Below, one piece after another: positions 9,411 to 25,532 of a DNA stretch of 64,000 nt. The number at the start of each line of letters is the position of its first letter. The stretch's first letter is position 1. This DNA comes from Hydrogenophilales bacterium 28-61-23 (GTDB lineage Bacteria > Pseudomonadota > Gammaproteobacteria > Burkholderiales > Thiobacillaceae), in contig NCGJ01000001.1 of the NCBI GenBank assembly GCA_002281555.1, positions 1 through 64,000 on the forward strand, read 5' to 3'. The notes beneath the pieces were generated by a model, which searched no databases, was not told the DNA's origin, and worked only from the letters and a program-made list of their open reading frames with translations. A program made the translations under genes and the position numbers.

Positions 9411-10628
9411 TCAATGCACCTGATCGTCTCGGTGGCGTCGCCAGATCGCGGTCATCACCAAACTGATAAACAAGCCGAAAACCCCGAGCACCCAGTGAAT
9501 ATGGACACCGTGTCCGACCATCAGGGTGTAGGCGCCGAGTAACACCAGGATGCCGATGTTCTCGTTGAAATTCTGGATGGCAATGGAATGTCCGGCGCCC
9601 ATCAGCAAGTGGCCTCGATGTTGCAGCAGTGCATTGAGCGGTACGACGAAAAAGCCGGACAGCACGCCGATCAGCAGGAGCATGACGGCGGCGATATACC
9701 AATTAGTCACAAAAATGAGCGCAATGACCGTCAGGCCGAGGAGGATGCCCGCCGGCAGGACTTTGATCGATGTCTCGAGTTGTATCCATTTGCCGGCCAT
9801 GGCCGCGCCTATCGCGATACCGACAGCCGACATTGCGGTCAATTGAGTCGATTGGGTCAAGTCGAAATTGAGATTGACCGCCGCCCATGACAAGACCACG
9901 AGCCGCAAAGTCGCGCCTACGCCCCAGAACAGGGTGGTTACCGCGAGAGACACCTGGCCGAGCGGATCTTTCCACAGCAGCCTGAAGGAATGCCAAAAAT
10001 CATGCATCAAAAACATCGGGTTGCGCTTGGGCATGCGGTGGTCGATGGGTAAGCGCGGGATATACAGATTGATCCAGGCCGCTATCAGATAGAGGCTCAA
10101 GATGATCACGATGGCGAATTTTGGAACCGAAATCGAATCGGCGATGCCCCAGTTGTCCAGCGCGGTACCCATGAACCCCGGGCTGATCAACAAGCCGCCA
10201 ATAATTGCGCCGAGGATGATGGCGACGACGGTTGCGCCTTCCATCCAACTGTTTGCCTTGACGAGCAAGGCGGGGGGGAGGAACTCGGTCAGGATGCCGT
10301 ATTTGGCCGGGGAATACGCCGCGGCGCCTAGACCCACGATGGCGTAGGCATAGAGCGGTTGCATGCCAGCCAGCATGGCGATGCAACCGATCACCTTGAT
10401 TGCATTGCTGATGAACATGACCCGCCCCTTCGGGTTCGAGTCGGCAAAAGCCCCGACAAATGGAGCCAATAAAATATATGAAATGATGAAAAACTGCTGC
10501 AGCAGGGGAATGTGCCAATCCGGCGCCGAAAGCGACATGAGCAATGCAATCGCAGCGAAGAGCAAGGCATTATCTGCAAGTGCCGAAAAAAACTGGGCCG
10601 TGAGAATGGTGTAGAAACCGCGATTCAT
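9411..10628 (-). CDS. lplT: Lysophospholipid transporter LplT (MFS)
   Basis: A 405-residue major facilitator superfamily protein with about 12 hydrophobic segments. The start MNRGFYTILTAQFFSALADNAL and the LLQQFFIISYILLAPFVGAFAD segment are characteristic of LplT, which flips lysophospholipids across the inner membrane for re-acylation. In enterobacteria lplT is fused to or beside the acyltransferase gene aas; no acyltransferase is adjacent here, so the partner must lie elsewhere. The gene converges with barstar, 18 bases apart. Confidence 0.88.
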   Translation of the reverse strand: MNRGFYTILTAQFFSALADNALLFAAIALLMSLSAPDWHIPLLQQFFIISYILLAPFVGAFADSNPKGRVMFISNAIKVIGCIAMLAGMQPLYAYAIVGLGAAAYSPAKYGILTEFLPPALLVKANSWMEGATVVAIILGAIIGGLLISPGFMGTALDNWGIADSISVPKFAIVIILSLYLIAAWINLYIPRLPIDHRMPKRNPMFLMHDFWHSFRLLWKDPLGQVSLAVTTLFWGVGATLRLVVLSWAAVNLNFDLTQSTQLTAMSAVGIAIGAAMAGKWIQLETSIKVLPAGILLGLTVIALIFVTNWYIAAVMLLLIGVLSGFFVVPLNALLQHRGHLLMGAGHSIAIQNFNENIGILVLLGAYTLMVGHGVHIHWVLGVFGLFISLVMTAIWRRHRDDQVH

Positions 10629-10835
10629 CTGGCCTGTGGGTGATGGTTGAATGAAATTGGTGGAGGGGTTCGAATCAGGCGCGCTTTATAACACGGCTCG
10701 ATTTCACTGAGATATCACTACCAATGCGCCGACAGCGACGCTCTCGATTTCCGCATGCAGAAACAAGCCTGGCAGGTAATGAGTTGCAGGTTGCATGGTA
10801 ATAAGCTCGAGCGTCGAGGCTGTCATAAATAAGTA

Positions 10836-10858
10836 AATTATGATTGAATCGCATAATT
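10836..10858 (+). promoter_or_regulatory. LysR-type operator (AATTATG-N9-CATAATT)
   Basis: AATTATG at 10836-10842 is mirrored by CATAATT at 10852-10858 with nine bases between. It contains the T-N11-A core of LysR-family recognition sites and lies 22 bases before the ATG of the LysR gene, so autoregulation, and perhaps control of the divergent lplT gene 210 bases away, is likely. The rest of 10629-10835 shows nothing definite. Confidence 0.6.
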
Positions 10859-10879
10859 AAAATTTATCTGCACATAAAA

Positions 10880-11803
10880 ATGGCTGACCGCCGTCTACAA
10901 GTTTTTCATACCGTTGCCAAACAGCTTTCTTTCACCAAGGCGGCGGAATTGCTGTTTATGACCCAGCCTGCCGTGACCTTTCAGGTTAAGCAGCTTGAAG
11001 AGCATTTCAACACTCGCTTGTTCGAACGATCGCATGGCAAGATTTCTCTCACCCCGGCGGGTGAATTGGCGCTGGATTACGCGGAGCGGATTCTTGGCAT
11101 GACCGGGGAAATGGAAGCGCGCATATCCGAACTGACCGGACAAATCAGCGGGCCGCTGCTGATTGGCGCATCGACCACGATTGCCGAGTACATGCTGCCG
11201 CGCATGCTGGGTGCGTTCAAGCAAAAGCACCCGGAAACACAGGCGAGATTGACGGTCGCCAATTCCGAGACGATCGAAAACAAGGTGGCCGATCATATGC
11301 TCGATGTCGGTTTGATCGAATCCGCCTCGCATCACCCTAATTTGATTACCCGGGTGTGTTGTGAGGATGAGTTGGTGATGATTTGCGCTCCGTTTTCGGA
11401 TCTGGCCAATCTCGCCAATGTCACGCCCAGGCAAGTCGCATCGCATCCTTACATCAGCCGGGAGTCTGGTTCGGGAACACGTGAGTGCATTGATGATTTT
11501 TTCCGAAACAACGGTGTTCCCCTGGACGAACTAAACATCGTCATGGAATTGGGCAGTCGTGAGGCGATCAAGGGTGCGGTCGCGGCGGGTTTGGGCGTGG
11601 CGGTGCTTTCAAATACCACGGTTTCGAAGGAAATTCGCCTGGGTGAGCTGGTCTCGATCCCCTTGGACCCGCCTCTGCGCCGTCAGCTATCGATCGTTTA
11701 TCCGCAGGAAAAATTTCGCAGCAAGTTATTGCAGTCGTTCCTGGATTTCCTTGAACAAAACCCGATGGGTCTCAACCACTCGCTGCTCAAGAGCAAGCAA
11801 TGA
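10880..11803 (+). CDS. LysR-family transcriptional regulator (CbbR/CysL-like)
   Basis: The 307-residue protein has a winged helix-turn-helix at residues 1-65 (FTKAAELLFMTQPAVTFQVK is the recognition region) and a periplasmic-binding-like effector domain from about 90. The sequence resembles the CbbR/CysL branch, but the effector and targets cannot be assigned. ATG 10880 (MADRRLQ) is chosen over an in-frame TTG at 10844 because LysR proteins start just before this point and the upstream stretch is the operator. The stop overlaps the next small gene by four bases. Confidence 0.85.
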   Translation: MADRRLQVFHTVAKQLSFTKAAELLFMTQPAVTFQVKQLEEHFNTRLFERSHGKISLTPAGELALDYAERILGMTGEMEARISELTGQISGPLLIGASTTIAEYMLPRMLGAFKQKHPETQARLTVANSETIENKVADHMLDVGLIESASHHPNLITRVCCEDELVMICAPFSDLANLANVTPRQVASHPYISRESGSGTRECIDDFFRNNGVPLDELNIVMELGSREAIKGAVAAGLGVAVLSNTTVSKEIRLGELVSIPLDPPLRRQLSIVYPQEKFRSKLLQSFLDFLEQNPMGLNHSLLKSKQ

Positions 11804-12147
11804 CATTGGCTGAGCGGCGGCTGTTGCGTTTGTTCCGGTCTCTGCCGGAAGCCAAACAGGCGAGCTTGCTCGACTTTGCCGAGTTTTTGCAGGTGCGTGA
11901 AATTCCCGAGCCCGAAGCCGTTTCGCTAACGCCGCTGAGCATCGAGCGTCCGGCTCAGGAAAGTGTCGTCAAAGCCATCAAGCGCTTGCGCGAAACCTAT
12001 CCCATGCTCGACCGCGCCAAACTTATCCACGAAACCTCCGCGCTGATGAGCCAGCACCTCGTGCAAGGTCGAACCGCGCTCGAAGTCATCAATGATCTCG
12101 AGGCGTTATTCGCACGCCATTTCCAGACCCTGCAAAACCCGCAGTAG
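11800..12147 (+). CDS. Conserved small protein of unknown function, coupled to the LysR gene
   Basis: I do not recognise a named family with confidence. The 115-residue product is rich in charged helices, with an N-terminal RLFRSLPEAKQASLLDFAEFL stretch (in pieces: RLFRSLPEAKQ, LLDFAEFLQ) reminiscent of small DUF2281-like or antitoxin-type helical proteins, and no signal peptide or membrane segment. Its ATG overlaps the LysR stop (ATGA), which argues for a real gene and for joint expression with the regulator. Confidence 0.6.
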   Translation: MTLAERRLLRLFRSLPEAKQASLLDFAEFLQVREIPEPEAVSLTPLSIERPAQESVVKAIKRLRETYPMLDRAKLIHETSALMSQHLVQGRTALEVINDLEALFARHFQTLQNPQ

Positions 12148-12196
12148 CGTTGAACGCCCGGCTGCCGGAGAATTCCAGCAACGATAAGGAATCGAC

Positions 12197-12895
12197 ATGA
12201 GCAACGTAGATCAAGCCGAACTGGACAAATTCAGCCAACTCGCCCACCGCTGGTGGGATACCAATTCCGAATTCAAACCCTTGCATGACATCAATCCGCT
12301 GCGTCTGGAATGGATTGCCAGGCTGGCCGGTGGTTTGCAAGGCAAGCGCGTTGTCGATGTCGGTTGCGGCGGCGGAATTTTGTCGGAAGGCATGGCGCTG
12401 CAAGGCGCGCAAGTCACCGGTATCGATCTGGCGGAAAAACCGCTCAAGGTCGCCAGGCTGCATCAGCTCGAGTCGGGTGTGCAGGTGGATTACCGGCTCA
12501 TCGCGGCCGAGGAGTTGGCCGCCGCGGAGCCGGCAAGCTTCGATGTCGTCACCTGCATGGAAATGCTGGAGCACGTGCCGGACCCGGTCTCGGTGATGAC
12601 CGCCTGCGCTCGCATGGTCAAACCGGATGGATGGGTGTTTTTCTCCACGCTCAACCGCAATCCGAAAAGTTATCTGTTCGCCATCGTCGGCGCCGAGTAT
12701 GTGTTGAACATGCTGCCCAAAGGCACGCACGACTGGTCGAAATTCATCAAGCCGCATGAGCTTGCCGCCTTCGCTCGCCAAGCCGGGCTGGAATCAGTGG
12801 AACTGATGGGCATGACTTACAACCCATTCACGCAGACCTACCGACTCGAACGCGATACCGACGTGAATTACTTGCTGGCTTGCCGTCGCGCCTGA
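12197..12895 (+). CDS. ubiG: Ubiquinone biosynthesis O-methyltransferase UbiG
   Basis: UbiG carries out both O-methylations of ubiquinone synthesis using SAM. The 232-residue protein starts with the family segment [17 protein letters not shown], has SAM motif [15 protein letters not shown] at about 51-64, and the later [21 protein letters not shown] region typical of UbiG (pieces: [20 protein letters not shown]). Ubiquinone use fits an aerobic or facultative respiratory proteobacterium. A good ribosome-binding region (ATAAGGA) precedes the ATG. gph follows after 20 bases, a frequent pair. Confidence 0.95.
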   Translation: MSNVDQAELDKFSQLAHRWWDTNSEFKPLHDINPLRLEWIARLAGGLQGKRVVDVGCGGGILSEGMALQGAQVTGIDLAEKPLKVARLHQLESGVQVDYRLIAAEELAAAEPASFDVVTCMEMLEHVPDPVSVMTACARMVKPDGWVFFSTLNRNPKSYLFAIVGAEYVLNMLPKGTHDWSKFIKPHELAAFARQAGLESVELMGMTYNPFTQTYRLERDTDVNYLLACRRA

Positions 12896-12915
12896 TACAG
12901 ACGAGCAAGGGGTGT

Positions 12916-13587
12916 ATGCAATTGCGGGCCAGTACGGTTTTGTTCGATCTTGATGGCACGCTGGTCGATACCGCGCCAGACTTGGGCGCCGCACTCAATG
13001 CAATGCGGCAAAAACGCGGACTCAGCCCCATTCCCGAATCCGAGTGTCGACCGCAGTCTTCGCATGGCGCGCAGGGGCTGATTCAACTTGGATTCAAGGT
13101 AGATCGTCGGCACCCGGATTTTTCCGCGCTGCGTCAGGAGTTTCTGGATCACTATGAAACGAATCTGACCTGCAATTCGCCCCTGTTCCCCGGTATGGCG
13201 GCGGTACTTGAAGAACTCGATGCCAGCGAGATCAAATGGGGCGTCGTCACCAATAAACCGGCCCGGTTCACACAACCTTTGCTCGATCACCTCGGCTTAA
13301 CCAAGCGCGCCGTATTTGTCGTTTCCGGCGACACCTGCGCTCAGGCAAAGCCGCATCCGGCTCCATTGCTGCACGCCTGCCAACTGGCTCAAGTCACCGT
13401 GCGGGAATGCATTTATGTGGGCGATGCCGAGCGCGACATACAAGCCGCCAATGCCGCCGGCATGCCGGCGCTGGTTGCTCTGTATGGCTATCTGGGGCAA
13501 GATGATCGCCCGATGGACTGGGGCGCGCGTGGCTATATCAATACTCCGGCTGAATTGCTCGATTGGGTCATCGATAAAACTTTGTGA
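12916..13587 (+). CDS. gph: Phosphoglycolate phosphatase (HAD family)
   Basis: Gph dephosphorylates 2-phosphoglycolate formed by DNA repair or by Rubisco. The 223-residue HAD protein has the nucleophile motif VLFDLDGTLVDTAPDLG at about 8-24, motif II VVTNKPA, motif III lysine in AKPHPAP and motif IV YVGDAERDI. The ATG at 12916, preceded by AAGGGG, is chosen; an upstream TTG at 12880 would overlap ubiG without adding conserved residues. Downstream of ubiG it may equally be the N-acetylmuramate-6-P or generic phosphatase branch, but Gph is the most likely. Confidence 0.87.
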   Translation: MQLRASTVLFDLDGTLVDTAPDLGAALNAMRQKRGLSPIPESECRPQSSHGAQGLIQLGFKVDRRHPDFSALRQEFLDHYETNLTCNSPLFPGMAAVLEELDASEIKWGVVTNKPARFTQPLLDHLGLTKRAVFVVSGDTCAQAKPHPAPLLHACQLAQVTVRECIYVGDAERDIQAANAAGMPALVALYGYLGQDDRPMDWGARGYINTPAELLDWVIDKTL

Positions 13588-13599
13588 TTTCGGGCTTGT

Positions 13600-13983
13600 T
13601 CAAGCCCAGTACTTGGCTTTTTCGGGTAACACCCAGCGAATGCCGCCTTTTGGATCGGCCTTGTCGCCCAGATAGCGCGGAATCACATGGATATGCAGGT
13701 GCGGCACGCTCTGACCACCGGCAACGCCCTGATTGATGCCGATGTTGTAGCCATCGGGATGATGCAATGCGTCTATCACTGTTTTGGCTTTGGTGAGCGC
13801 CTGCAACAAGGCGTGCTGTTCTTCCGCGCTGGCGTCGAACAGGGTCGGGAAGTGGCGCTTGGGGATGACCACGGCATGTCCTGGGGAAACCGGAAATCCG
13901 TCTTTGTAAACGACGGTCAGTTCATCTTCCGCCAGGATGCGGGCGGGGTCGAGCACACAGAAAGGGCAGGCTTTTGCGACCAT
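13600..13983 (-). CDS. HIT-family nucleotide hydrolase
   Basis: This 127-residue histidine-triad protein begins MVAKACPFC and ends with the catalytic HLHIHVIPR triad, the active site by which HIT enzymes cleave nucleoside phosphoramidates or dinucleotides. The Cys-Pro-Phe-Cys near the N-terminus is common in this subgroup. The frame is open to 14142, but the extra 53 residues are poorly conserved in style and overlap the pyrG leader, so the ATG at 13983 is preferred. It converges with gph, 12 bases apart. Confidence 0.88.
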   Translation of the reverse strand: MVAKACPFCVLDPARILAEDELTVVYKDGFPVSPGHAVVIPKRHFPTLFDASAEEQHALLQALTKAKTVIDALHHPDGYNIGINQGVAGGQSVPHLHIHVIPRYLGDKADPKGGIRWVLPEKAKYWA

Positions 13984-14086
13984 GGTTTGGCGTTGTTTCC
14001 GATTTGTTCCAAGAATTTCGATTATCGGGGCAATGTAAAACTCCCGGCAAACACGAGGGCCGGCAGAAAGATAAATTACTCGGTGA

Positions 14087-16638
<2,552 letters not shown>

Positions 16639-16663
16639 ATCGCGCCCGTTGCGTACCCCGTGA

Positions 16664-17980
<1,317 letters not shown>

Positions 17981-17981
17981 A

Positions 17982-18296
17982 ATGCGCCCTCTGGCCTGGA
18001 CGTTGGCGGTGCTGATCGTGCTGCTGCAATACCCGCTCTGGCTGGGTAAGGGCAGTTGGCTGCGAGTGCATGAACTGGAACGGGATATTGCCGCGCAGAA
18101 AACCGCCAACCAGGCTCTGGAAGCGCGCAACGAGCAACTGGCCGCCGAAGCTCAGGATTTGCATGCGGGCTACGATGCGCTCGATGAACGCGCGCGCTTT
18201 GAACTGGGTATGGTGCGCAACGATGAGGTTTTCTTCCACGTCATGGAGCCGGTTGTGAGCAATTCGCTGCCGGCCCCGCAACAAGGGCAGAGGTAA
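17982..18296 (+). CDS. ftsB: Cell division protein FtsB
   Basis: FtsB is a bitopic septum protein that joins FtsL and FtsQ in the divisome. The 104-residue product has one N-terminal membrane helix (about residues 4-21, then WLGKGSW), a coiled coil with LERDIAAQKTANQALEARN, and the conserved DALDERARFELGMVRNDEVFF end (pieces: DERARFELGM, DEVFFHV). It starts one base after eno, the standard proteobacterial arrangement. Confidence 0.95.
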   Translation: MRPLAWTLAVLIVLLQYPLWLGKGSWLRVHELERDIAAQKTANQALEARNEQLAAEAQDLHAGYDALDERARFELGMVRNDEVFFHVMEPVVSNSLPAPQQGQR

Positions 18297-18303
18297 TCCG
18301 GCC

Positions 18304-19650
18304 ATGATGACCACGCTTCAGATTGTTTTGGCCATCGTCGGCGTCGTTCTGATCGCCGTCATCGTCATCTATAACCTGCTGCAGGAACGACGCTTCCGCA
18401 AGGAAGCCGAGAAAATGTTTTCGCATAAACGCGAAGATGTAATGCTGGGTGAATCGGTTCGCACCGATTCAAGTAATCGACAGGCGGAAACGCGTATCCA
18501 TCTGACCGATCAGGCATCCCCCGCGCCCGAAGTCAAACATGTGGTAGACGAGGCGGATGCACCGTTGCCGAGCATGGATACGATGCGTCGGCCGCAGCCC
18601 GGTTCCATTCTGAGTTCTCTGGAATCCATCGACTCGTCTGTGCCCGAGGCGTCGTTCAAGCCCCGCCAGCCGGCTAATGCATCCGAACCGACGCAAATGT
18701 CGAAGTCGCAGCCGATACAAACGCCGGCTGTCGCGCAAGCGCAAGAAAATCCGCTGTCGTCCGGCGCTACGCGAGCGGCTATTCCCGAGCCCTATGCAGA
18801 CGAAGAGGGTACGTCGCAGGATGCGGAAACAACCATGCTTAACGGGCTGGATACTCGAACCGAGTACATTGCCAGACTCAAATTTGTCGCGCCGACCATG
18901 GCCAATTTCGGGCCGTTGCTGTCGACCTTGCGTCGAATCGGCAAGCCGCTGCGCGCTTTTGGCCGTCGTGCGGACGGCGCGTGGGAAGCCTTGAGCAGCC
19001 ACCCTCGCGTCGCTTTCGATCTGATCGAATTCGGTCTGCAACTGGCCGACCGCAGCGGCGCTTTGTCGCAAGATCATCTCGACATGTTCACCCGGGCTTT
19101 GTACGAGTTCGCGGCGGAGCAGGGCGGGGCGGTGTCCTGCCCGGATAAGGAGGAGGCGCTATTGCTGGCCCGCGACCTCGACTTGTTCTGCATGGATGTC
19201 GATGTTTTGATCGGCCTCAATGTGGTCTCGGCCGACAGCCGCCCGTTCACAAGCGAGGCGATGCACGGTCTGGCCCTGGAGGCGCGCCTCAGCCTGGAAA
19301 CGGATGGCAGTTTCCATGCCCGCGATGCGTTTGGCCATACGCTGTTCACCCTGGCCAACCAGGGCGAGGAACCGTTTCCGCGCGATGGCCGCGGTCTCAC
19401 CACTCATGGCATCACGCTGTTGTTCGATGTGCCGCGTGTCGCCGATGGTCTGGCTGTTTTCGACCGCATGACACAACTGGGTTTCGATCTCGCGACGCGA
19501 CTTGAAGGACGCCTGGTCGACGATAACGGTCGTGTGGTCGGCGAGGAAAGCCTGAATCGAGACCGTGCTCGACTCCTGGCGTTCTACCAGCGTATGGAAG
19601 CACAAGGCATTCCGGCGGGCGGTGAGCGGTCCTTGCGATTGTTCGTCTGA
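18304..19650 (+). CDS. zipA: ZipA-like FtsZ-binding division protein
   Basis: A 448-residue protein with an N-terminal membrane anchor (about residues 5-25), a long charged, proline- and serine-rich linker, and a C-terminal domain from about 290 to 430 that matches the ZipA FtsZ-binding fold (DGRGLTTHGITLLFDVPRV and FDRMTQLGFDLATRLEG regions). ZipA tethers the FtsZ ring to the inner membrane. Placement directly before ligA is the usual betaproteobacterial and gammaproteobacterial context. The linker is longer than in E. coli ZipA. Confidence 0.85.
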   Translation: MMTTLQIVLAIVGVVLIAVIVIYNLLQERRFRKEAEKMFSHKREDVMLGESVRTDSSNRQAETRIHLTDQASPAPEVKHVVDEADAPLPSMDTMRRPQPGSILSSLESIDSSVPEASFKPRQPANASEPTQMSKSQPIQTPAVAQAQENPLSSGATRAAIPEPYADEEGTSQDAETTMLNGLDTRTEYIARLKFVAPTMANFGPLLSTLRRIGKPLRAFGRRADGAWEALSSHPRVAFDLIEFGLQLADRSGALSQDHLDMFTRALYEFAAEQGGAVSCPDKEEALLLARDLDLFCMDVDVLIGLNVVSADSRPFTSEAMHGLALEARLSLETDGSFHARDAFGHTLFTLANQGEEPFPRDGRGLTTHGITLLFDVPRVADGLAVFDRMTQLGFDLATRLEGRLVDDNGRVVGEESLNRDRARLLAFYQRMEAQGIPAGGERSLRLFV

Positions 19651-19657
19651 TTCCTGA

Positions 19658-22608
<2,951 letters not shown>

Positions 22609-22614
22609 GCCTTC

Positions 22615-22638
22615 AGGGGTGCGTTCAGTCGCACCCCT
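22615..22638. terminator. Bidirectional hairpin between galU and the SDR gene
   Basis: AGGGGTGCG (22615-22623) pairs perfectly with CGCACCCCT (22630-22638), loop six bases. It overlaps the last codons of the convergent SDR gene and sits seven bases after galU, so it probably ends both transcripts. Confidence 0.6.
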
Positions 22639-23377
22639 CGAAGATCCGGCCGCGCACATCCGCGCTGTCCGGCCCCATCAGATAAAGCAGGCGGGGCAGC
22701 AAATCATCGGGTTGTGGCAGATTGTCCTTGGCTTCTCCCGGATGCGTCTTGGCGCGTTGCGGGGAATTGATCGGGCCGGGAATGATCAGATTGATGCGCA
22801 TCGGGCTGTCGGCCCATTCGTCGGCTTGTACCCTGAAATACGCTTCCAGCGCGGCTTTCGACACGGCAAAGCCGCCCCAATAGGCGACCGGCTGATGTCC
22901 ATGGCTTTCGCCAACCAGGATTACGCCAGCGCTTTTATCGCCAACCCCGCTTGCCGCCAGATAGTCGGCGCAGACCCGGTTGATGGCGGCGGGCGCGGCG
23001 GCATTGACCTTGAACAGTTTCATCCAGTCTTCAACGCTTTCCAGTGCTTGGGGCGCCAGCGATTCGAAGGCCGCTGCGCAATGCAGGATGCCATCCAGGC
23101 GGCCGAACTGATAACCGATGGCCTCGGCCATGGCGTCGAAATGGGCATCGCCAGATGCCGCCAGATCCATGGGGAAAATGGCCGGCTGCGGGCCGCCAAT
23201 GGCCAGGATTTCGTCATAGACCTGCTCCAGCTTGCGCACGGAGCGTCCCAGCAAGATGACGGTCGCGCCATGTCGCGCATAGGCGATGGCGGCGGCGCGG
23301 CCGAGGCCCTGGCCGGCGCCGGTGACCAGGATGGTGCGGTTTTTGAGTAGATCCGGGGCGGGGGTGTAAGGGTTCAT
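22625..23377 (-). CDS. YciK-type short-chain dehydrogenase/reductase
   Basis: A 250-residue SDR with the NAD(P) motif ILVTGAGQGLGRAAA at about 16-30 and a Tyr/Ser-less variant of the usual active site: the segment after VILVGESHGHQPVAYWGGFAVSKAAL has Tyr and the SK of the family Lys (pieces: GESHGHQPVAYWGG, AVSKAALEAY). The overall pattern is that of E. coli YciK, whose substrate is unknown. It starts seven bases before hpnE ends, on the same strand, so it may belong to the tail of the hpn operon. Confidence 0.85.
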   Translation of the reverse strand: MNPYTPAPDLLKNRTILVTGAGQGLGRAAAIAYARHGATVILLGRSVRKLEQVYDEILAIGGPQPAIFPMDLAASGDAHFDAMAEAIGYQFGRLDGILHCAAAFESLAPQALESVEDWMKLFKVNAAAPAAINRVCADYLAASGVGDKSAGVILVGESHGHQPVAYWGGFAVSKAALEAYFRVQADEWADSPMRINLIIPGPINSPQRAKTHPGEAKDNLPQPDDLLPRLLYLMGPDSADVRGRIFEGCD

Positions 23378-23384
23378 TTGGCGT

Positions 23385-24677
23385 TCATTTTCGGTCGGCG
23401 ATGATCAGGCGGGCGCATTCTACGCCGCTGCGCACCGCGCCCTCTAGGGTGGCCGGATAAGCCTGAGCGGGGTCGGCGCCGGCGGTGTAATCGCCGGCCA
23501 GATAAAGGCCGTTCAGGGGGGGGTGATTTCCGGGTCGTTTCAGGTCGGGCGTACAGGCATAGGTGGCGCGTTTTTCGATGATCGTTTTCCAATCCAGCAG
23601 CGTGGGCAGCGGGCCGAGTTGCCGGGTGAGCAGGTTCAGATATTCATCGCGCAGCGCATCCGGGGTCCGTGCCAGATGCGGGCCTTGCGCGCTCATGACG
23701 ATGGCGACCATGCCAGGCGCGATGTCGTTACGCTCAAACGCCCAGGGCGCCTGGCTGTCGCCCAGACCCAGCATGGGGAAGGGGAACGCCGGCGGCGCGG
23801 CGAAGCGCAGCCAGAGCGTGAGGATAGGCTGCCAGGTGTAGCCGGAAACTTGAGCCGCGATGCTTGCGAGTTCCGGCAGGCCAGACAGCAAAGCGGGCAG
23901 GCGAGCGGGGTGGACAGCCAGCACCAGCTTGGACACGGCGATATCCGGCCCGCCCAGGAAAAAGCCATTCCCCTGCCGGGCCAGCATGTCGACCTTGTTG
24001 GCGAGATGTACCTCGCCGCCGTGTTCGGCGAGATGGGTTAGGGCGACGTCGGCCAGCAAACCGCCCAGATCCGCCCGATTCATCAGCACATCGCTGTCCG
24101 CACGCACGCCGGCCAGACTGTCGCGCAATACATTGCAAAAGACCTGGCCGGAAGCCGTTTCCAGCGGCGTATTGAGCGCGGCGATACAGATCGGCGCCCA
24201 AAGTTGCGCAACGAGATGGGCCGGTTGGCCTTGCTGACGAAGCAGCTCGCTGGCGGCCATGTCGGCGGGCAACCTGAAGTCGAGCGCTTGCAGAGCGCGC
24301 ATGAAACGCGCGGCGGCAAATTTTTCGCCCAAGCGCAAACCGCTTGCGAAAAGAAGGCCGAAGATGAGATGCAGCGGGGCCGGCAGTTTGGGAAGTCGAA
24401 GATGGAAGCCGGGCGCGCGCAGCTCCAGCGGCCGGCGTTCAAGTTTGTCCAGGCTGCCCAGGCGCGCCAACAGTCGCTCGGTTTCTCGATACGCGCCAAT
24501 CATCAGATGCTGGCCGTTGTCGATGGCAATGCCATTCCAGTCCACCCGGCGGGCGCGGCCGCCCAGCTGTCGGGCGGCTTCGTACAGCGCGACCGGTACA
24601 CCCTGGTCGACCAATTCGACCGCGCAGGCAATACCGGCCCAACCGCCGCCGACGATGGCGACCGGCGCCTCCGGCAT
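23385..24677 (-). CDS. hpnE: Hydroxysqualene dehydroxylase HpnE
   Basis: HpnE is an FAD-dependent amine-oxidase/phytoene-desaturase-like enzyme that reduces hydroxysqualene to squalene, the last of three steps from farnesyl diphosphate. The 430-residue protein opens with the dinucleotide-binding VAIVGGGWAGIACAVEL and has GGRARRVDW, DNGQHLMIGAY and the closing GLYLAGDYTAG motif. ATG 24677, five bases after the hpnD stop, is chosen; an alternative 39 bases upstream would overlap hpnD. Genes hpnC, hpnD and hpnE are consecutive and co-oriented. No squalene-hopene cyclase is in the window. Confidence 0.92.
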   Translation of the reverse strand: MPEAPVAIVGGGWAGIACAVELVDQGVPVALYEAARQLGGRARRVDWNGIAIDNGQHLMIGAYRETERLLARLGSLDKLERRPLELRAPGFHLRLPKLPAPLHLIFGLLFASGLRLGEKFAAARFMRALQALDFRLPADMAASELLRQQGQPAHLVAQLWAPICIAALNTPLETASGQVFCNVLRDSLAGVRADSDVLMNRADLGGLLADVALTHLAEHGGEVHLANKVDMLARQGNGFFLGGPDIAVSKLVLAVHPARLPALLSGLPELASIAAQVSGYTWQPILTLWLRFAAPPAFPFPMLGLGDSQAPWAFERNDIAPGMVAIVMSAQGPHLARTPDALRDEYLNLLTRQLGPLPTLLDWKTIIEKRATYACTPDLKRPGNHPPLNGLYLAGDYTAGADPAQAYPATLEGAVRSGVECARLIIADRK

Positions 24678-24682
24678 GTCGA

Positions 24683-25531
24683 TCAGGCCTTGATCCAGGT
24701 TCGCCAGGCCAGCCATAGTTTGCGTATCGGGGTCAGCGATGTGCGGCGGTCCAGCACCTGAAAACCATCGGCGCGAATTTCATCGAGCAAGGCACGATAA
24801 ATGGCGGCCATGATCAGCCCGGGGCGTTGCGCCTTGCGGTCGTCGGCGGGGAGCAAAGCGAATGCCTCGTCATAGGTCTGCAGTGCGCGCCGGGTTTGAA
24901 ATTCCATCAGGCGACGGAAGTTATCGCTCATGCGTGCTTGCAACAGATCGGAAGGGTGGACGCCGAATTGCGCCAGCTCGTCCTCCGGCAGATAGATGCG
25001 GCCCCGGCGCGCGTCCTCGCCGACATCCCGAATGATGTTGGTGAGTTGGAAAGCCAGCCCCAGTTTGTTGGCGTATTTCAAGGTGGCGCGGTCGCTGATG
25101 CCGAAGATCGACGCGGCGACTTCCCCGACCACGCCGGCCACGCGGTGGCAGTAAAGGCGCAAGGCCTTGAAATCCGGATAGCGCACGGGTTGGCTCAGGT
25201 CCATCTCCATGCCATCGATGATCTGCTCGAAGGCATCCTGCGGCAGGTGATACGGCGCGATGGCTTCGGCCAGCGCCAGGGTGACCGGATGGCCCGGGTT
25301 GCCGGCATAGAGTCGCGCGATTTCATCGTGCCACCAAGCCAGCTTGGTGCGCGCCAGGTTGCTGTCATGGCATTCGTCGGCGATATCGTCCACTTCGCGG
25401 CAGAAGGCATAGAACGCGACGATTGCGCGGCGTCGCTCCGGCGCCAGGAAGCGGAAGCTGTAATAGAAACTGGAGCCGCTGGCGGCGGCTTTTGCCTGGC
25501 AATAGTCGTGCGGGTTCATCTCCGCCGGCAT
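24683..25531 (-). CDS. hpnD: Presqualene diphosphate synthase HpnD
   Basis: HpnD condenses two farnesyl diphosphates to presqualene diphosphate. The 282-residue squalene/phytoene synthase fold shows SFYYSFRFLA, the first aspartate-rich motif FCREVDDIADE and the second LTNIIRDVGEDARRGRIYLP (just within 20 residues). The ATG at 25531 lies one base after the hpnC stop; other candidates are at 25558 and 25519. The product feeds HpnC and HpnE. Confidence 0.93.
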   Translation of the reverse strand: MPAEMNPHDYCQAKAAASGSSFYYSFRFLAPERRRAIVAFYAFCREVDDIADECHDSNLARTKLAWWHDEIARLYAGNPGHPVTLALAEAIAPYHLPQDAFEQIIDGMEMDLSQPVRYPDFKALRLYCHRVAGVVGEVAASIFGISDRATLKYANKLGLAFQLTNIIRDVGEDARRGRIYLPEDELAQFGVHPSDLLQARMSDNFRRLMEFQTRRALQTYDEAFALLPADDRKAQRPGLIMAAIYRALLDEIRADGFQVLDRRTSLTPIRKLWLAWRTWIKA

Positions 25532-25532
25532 T

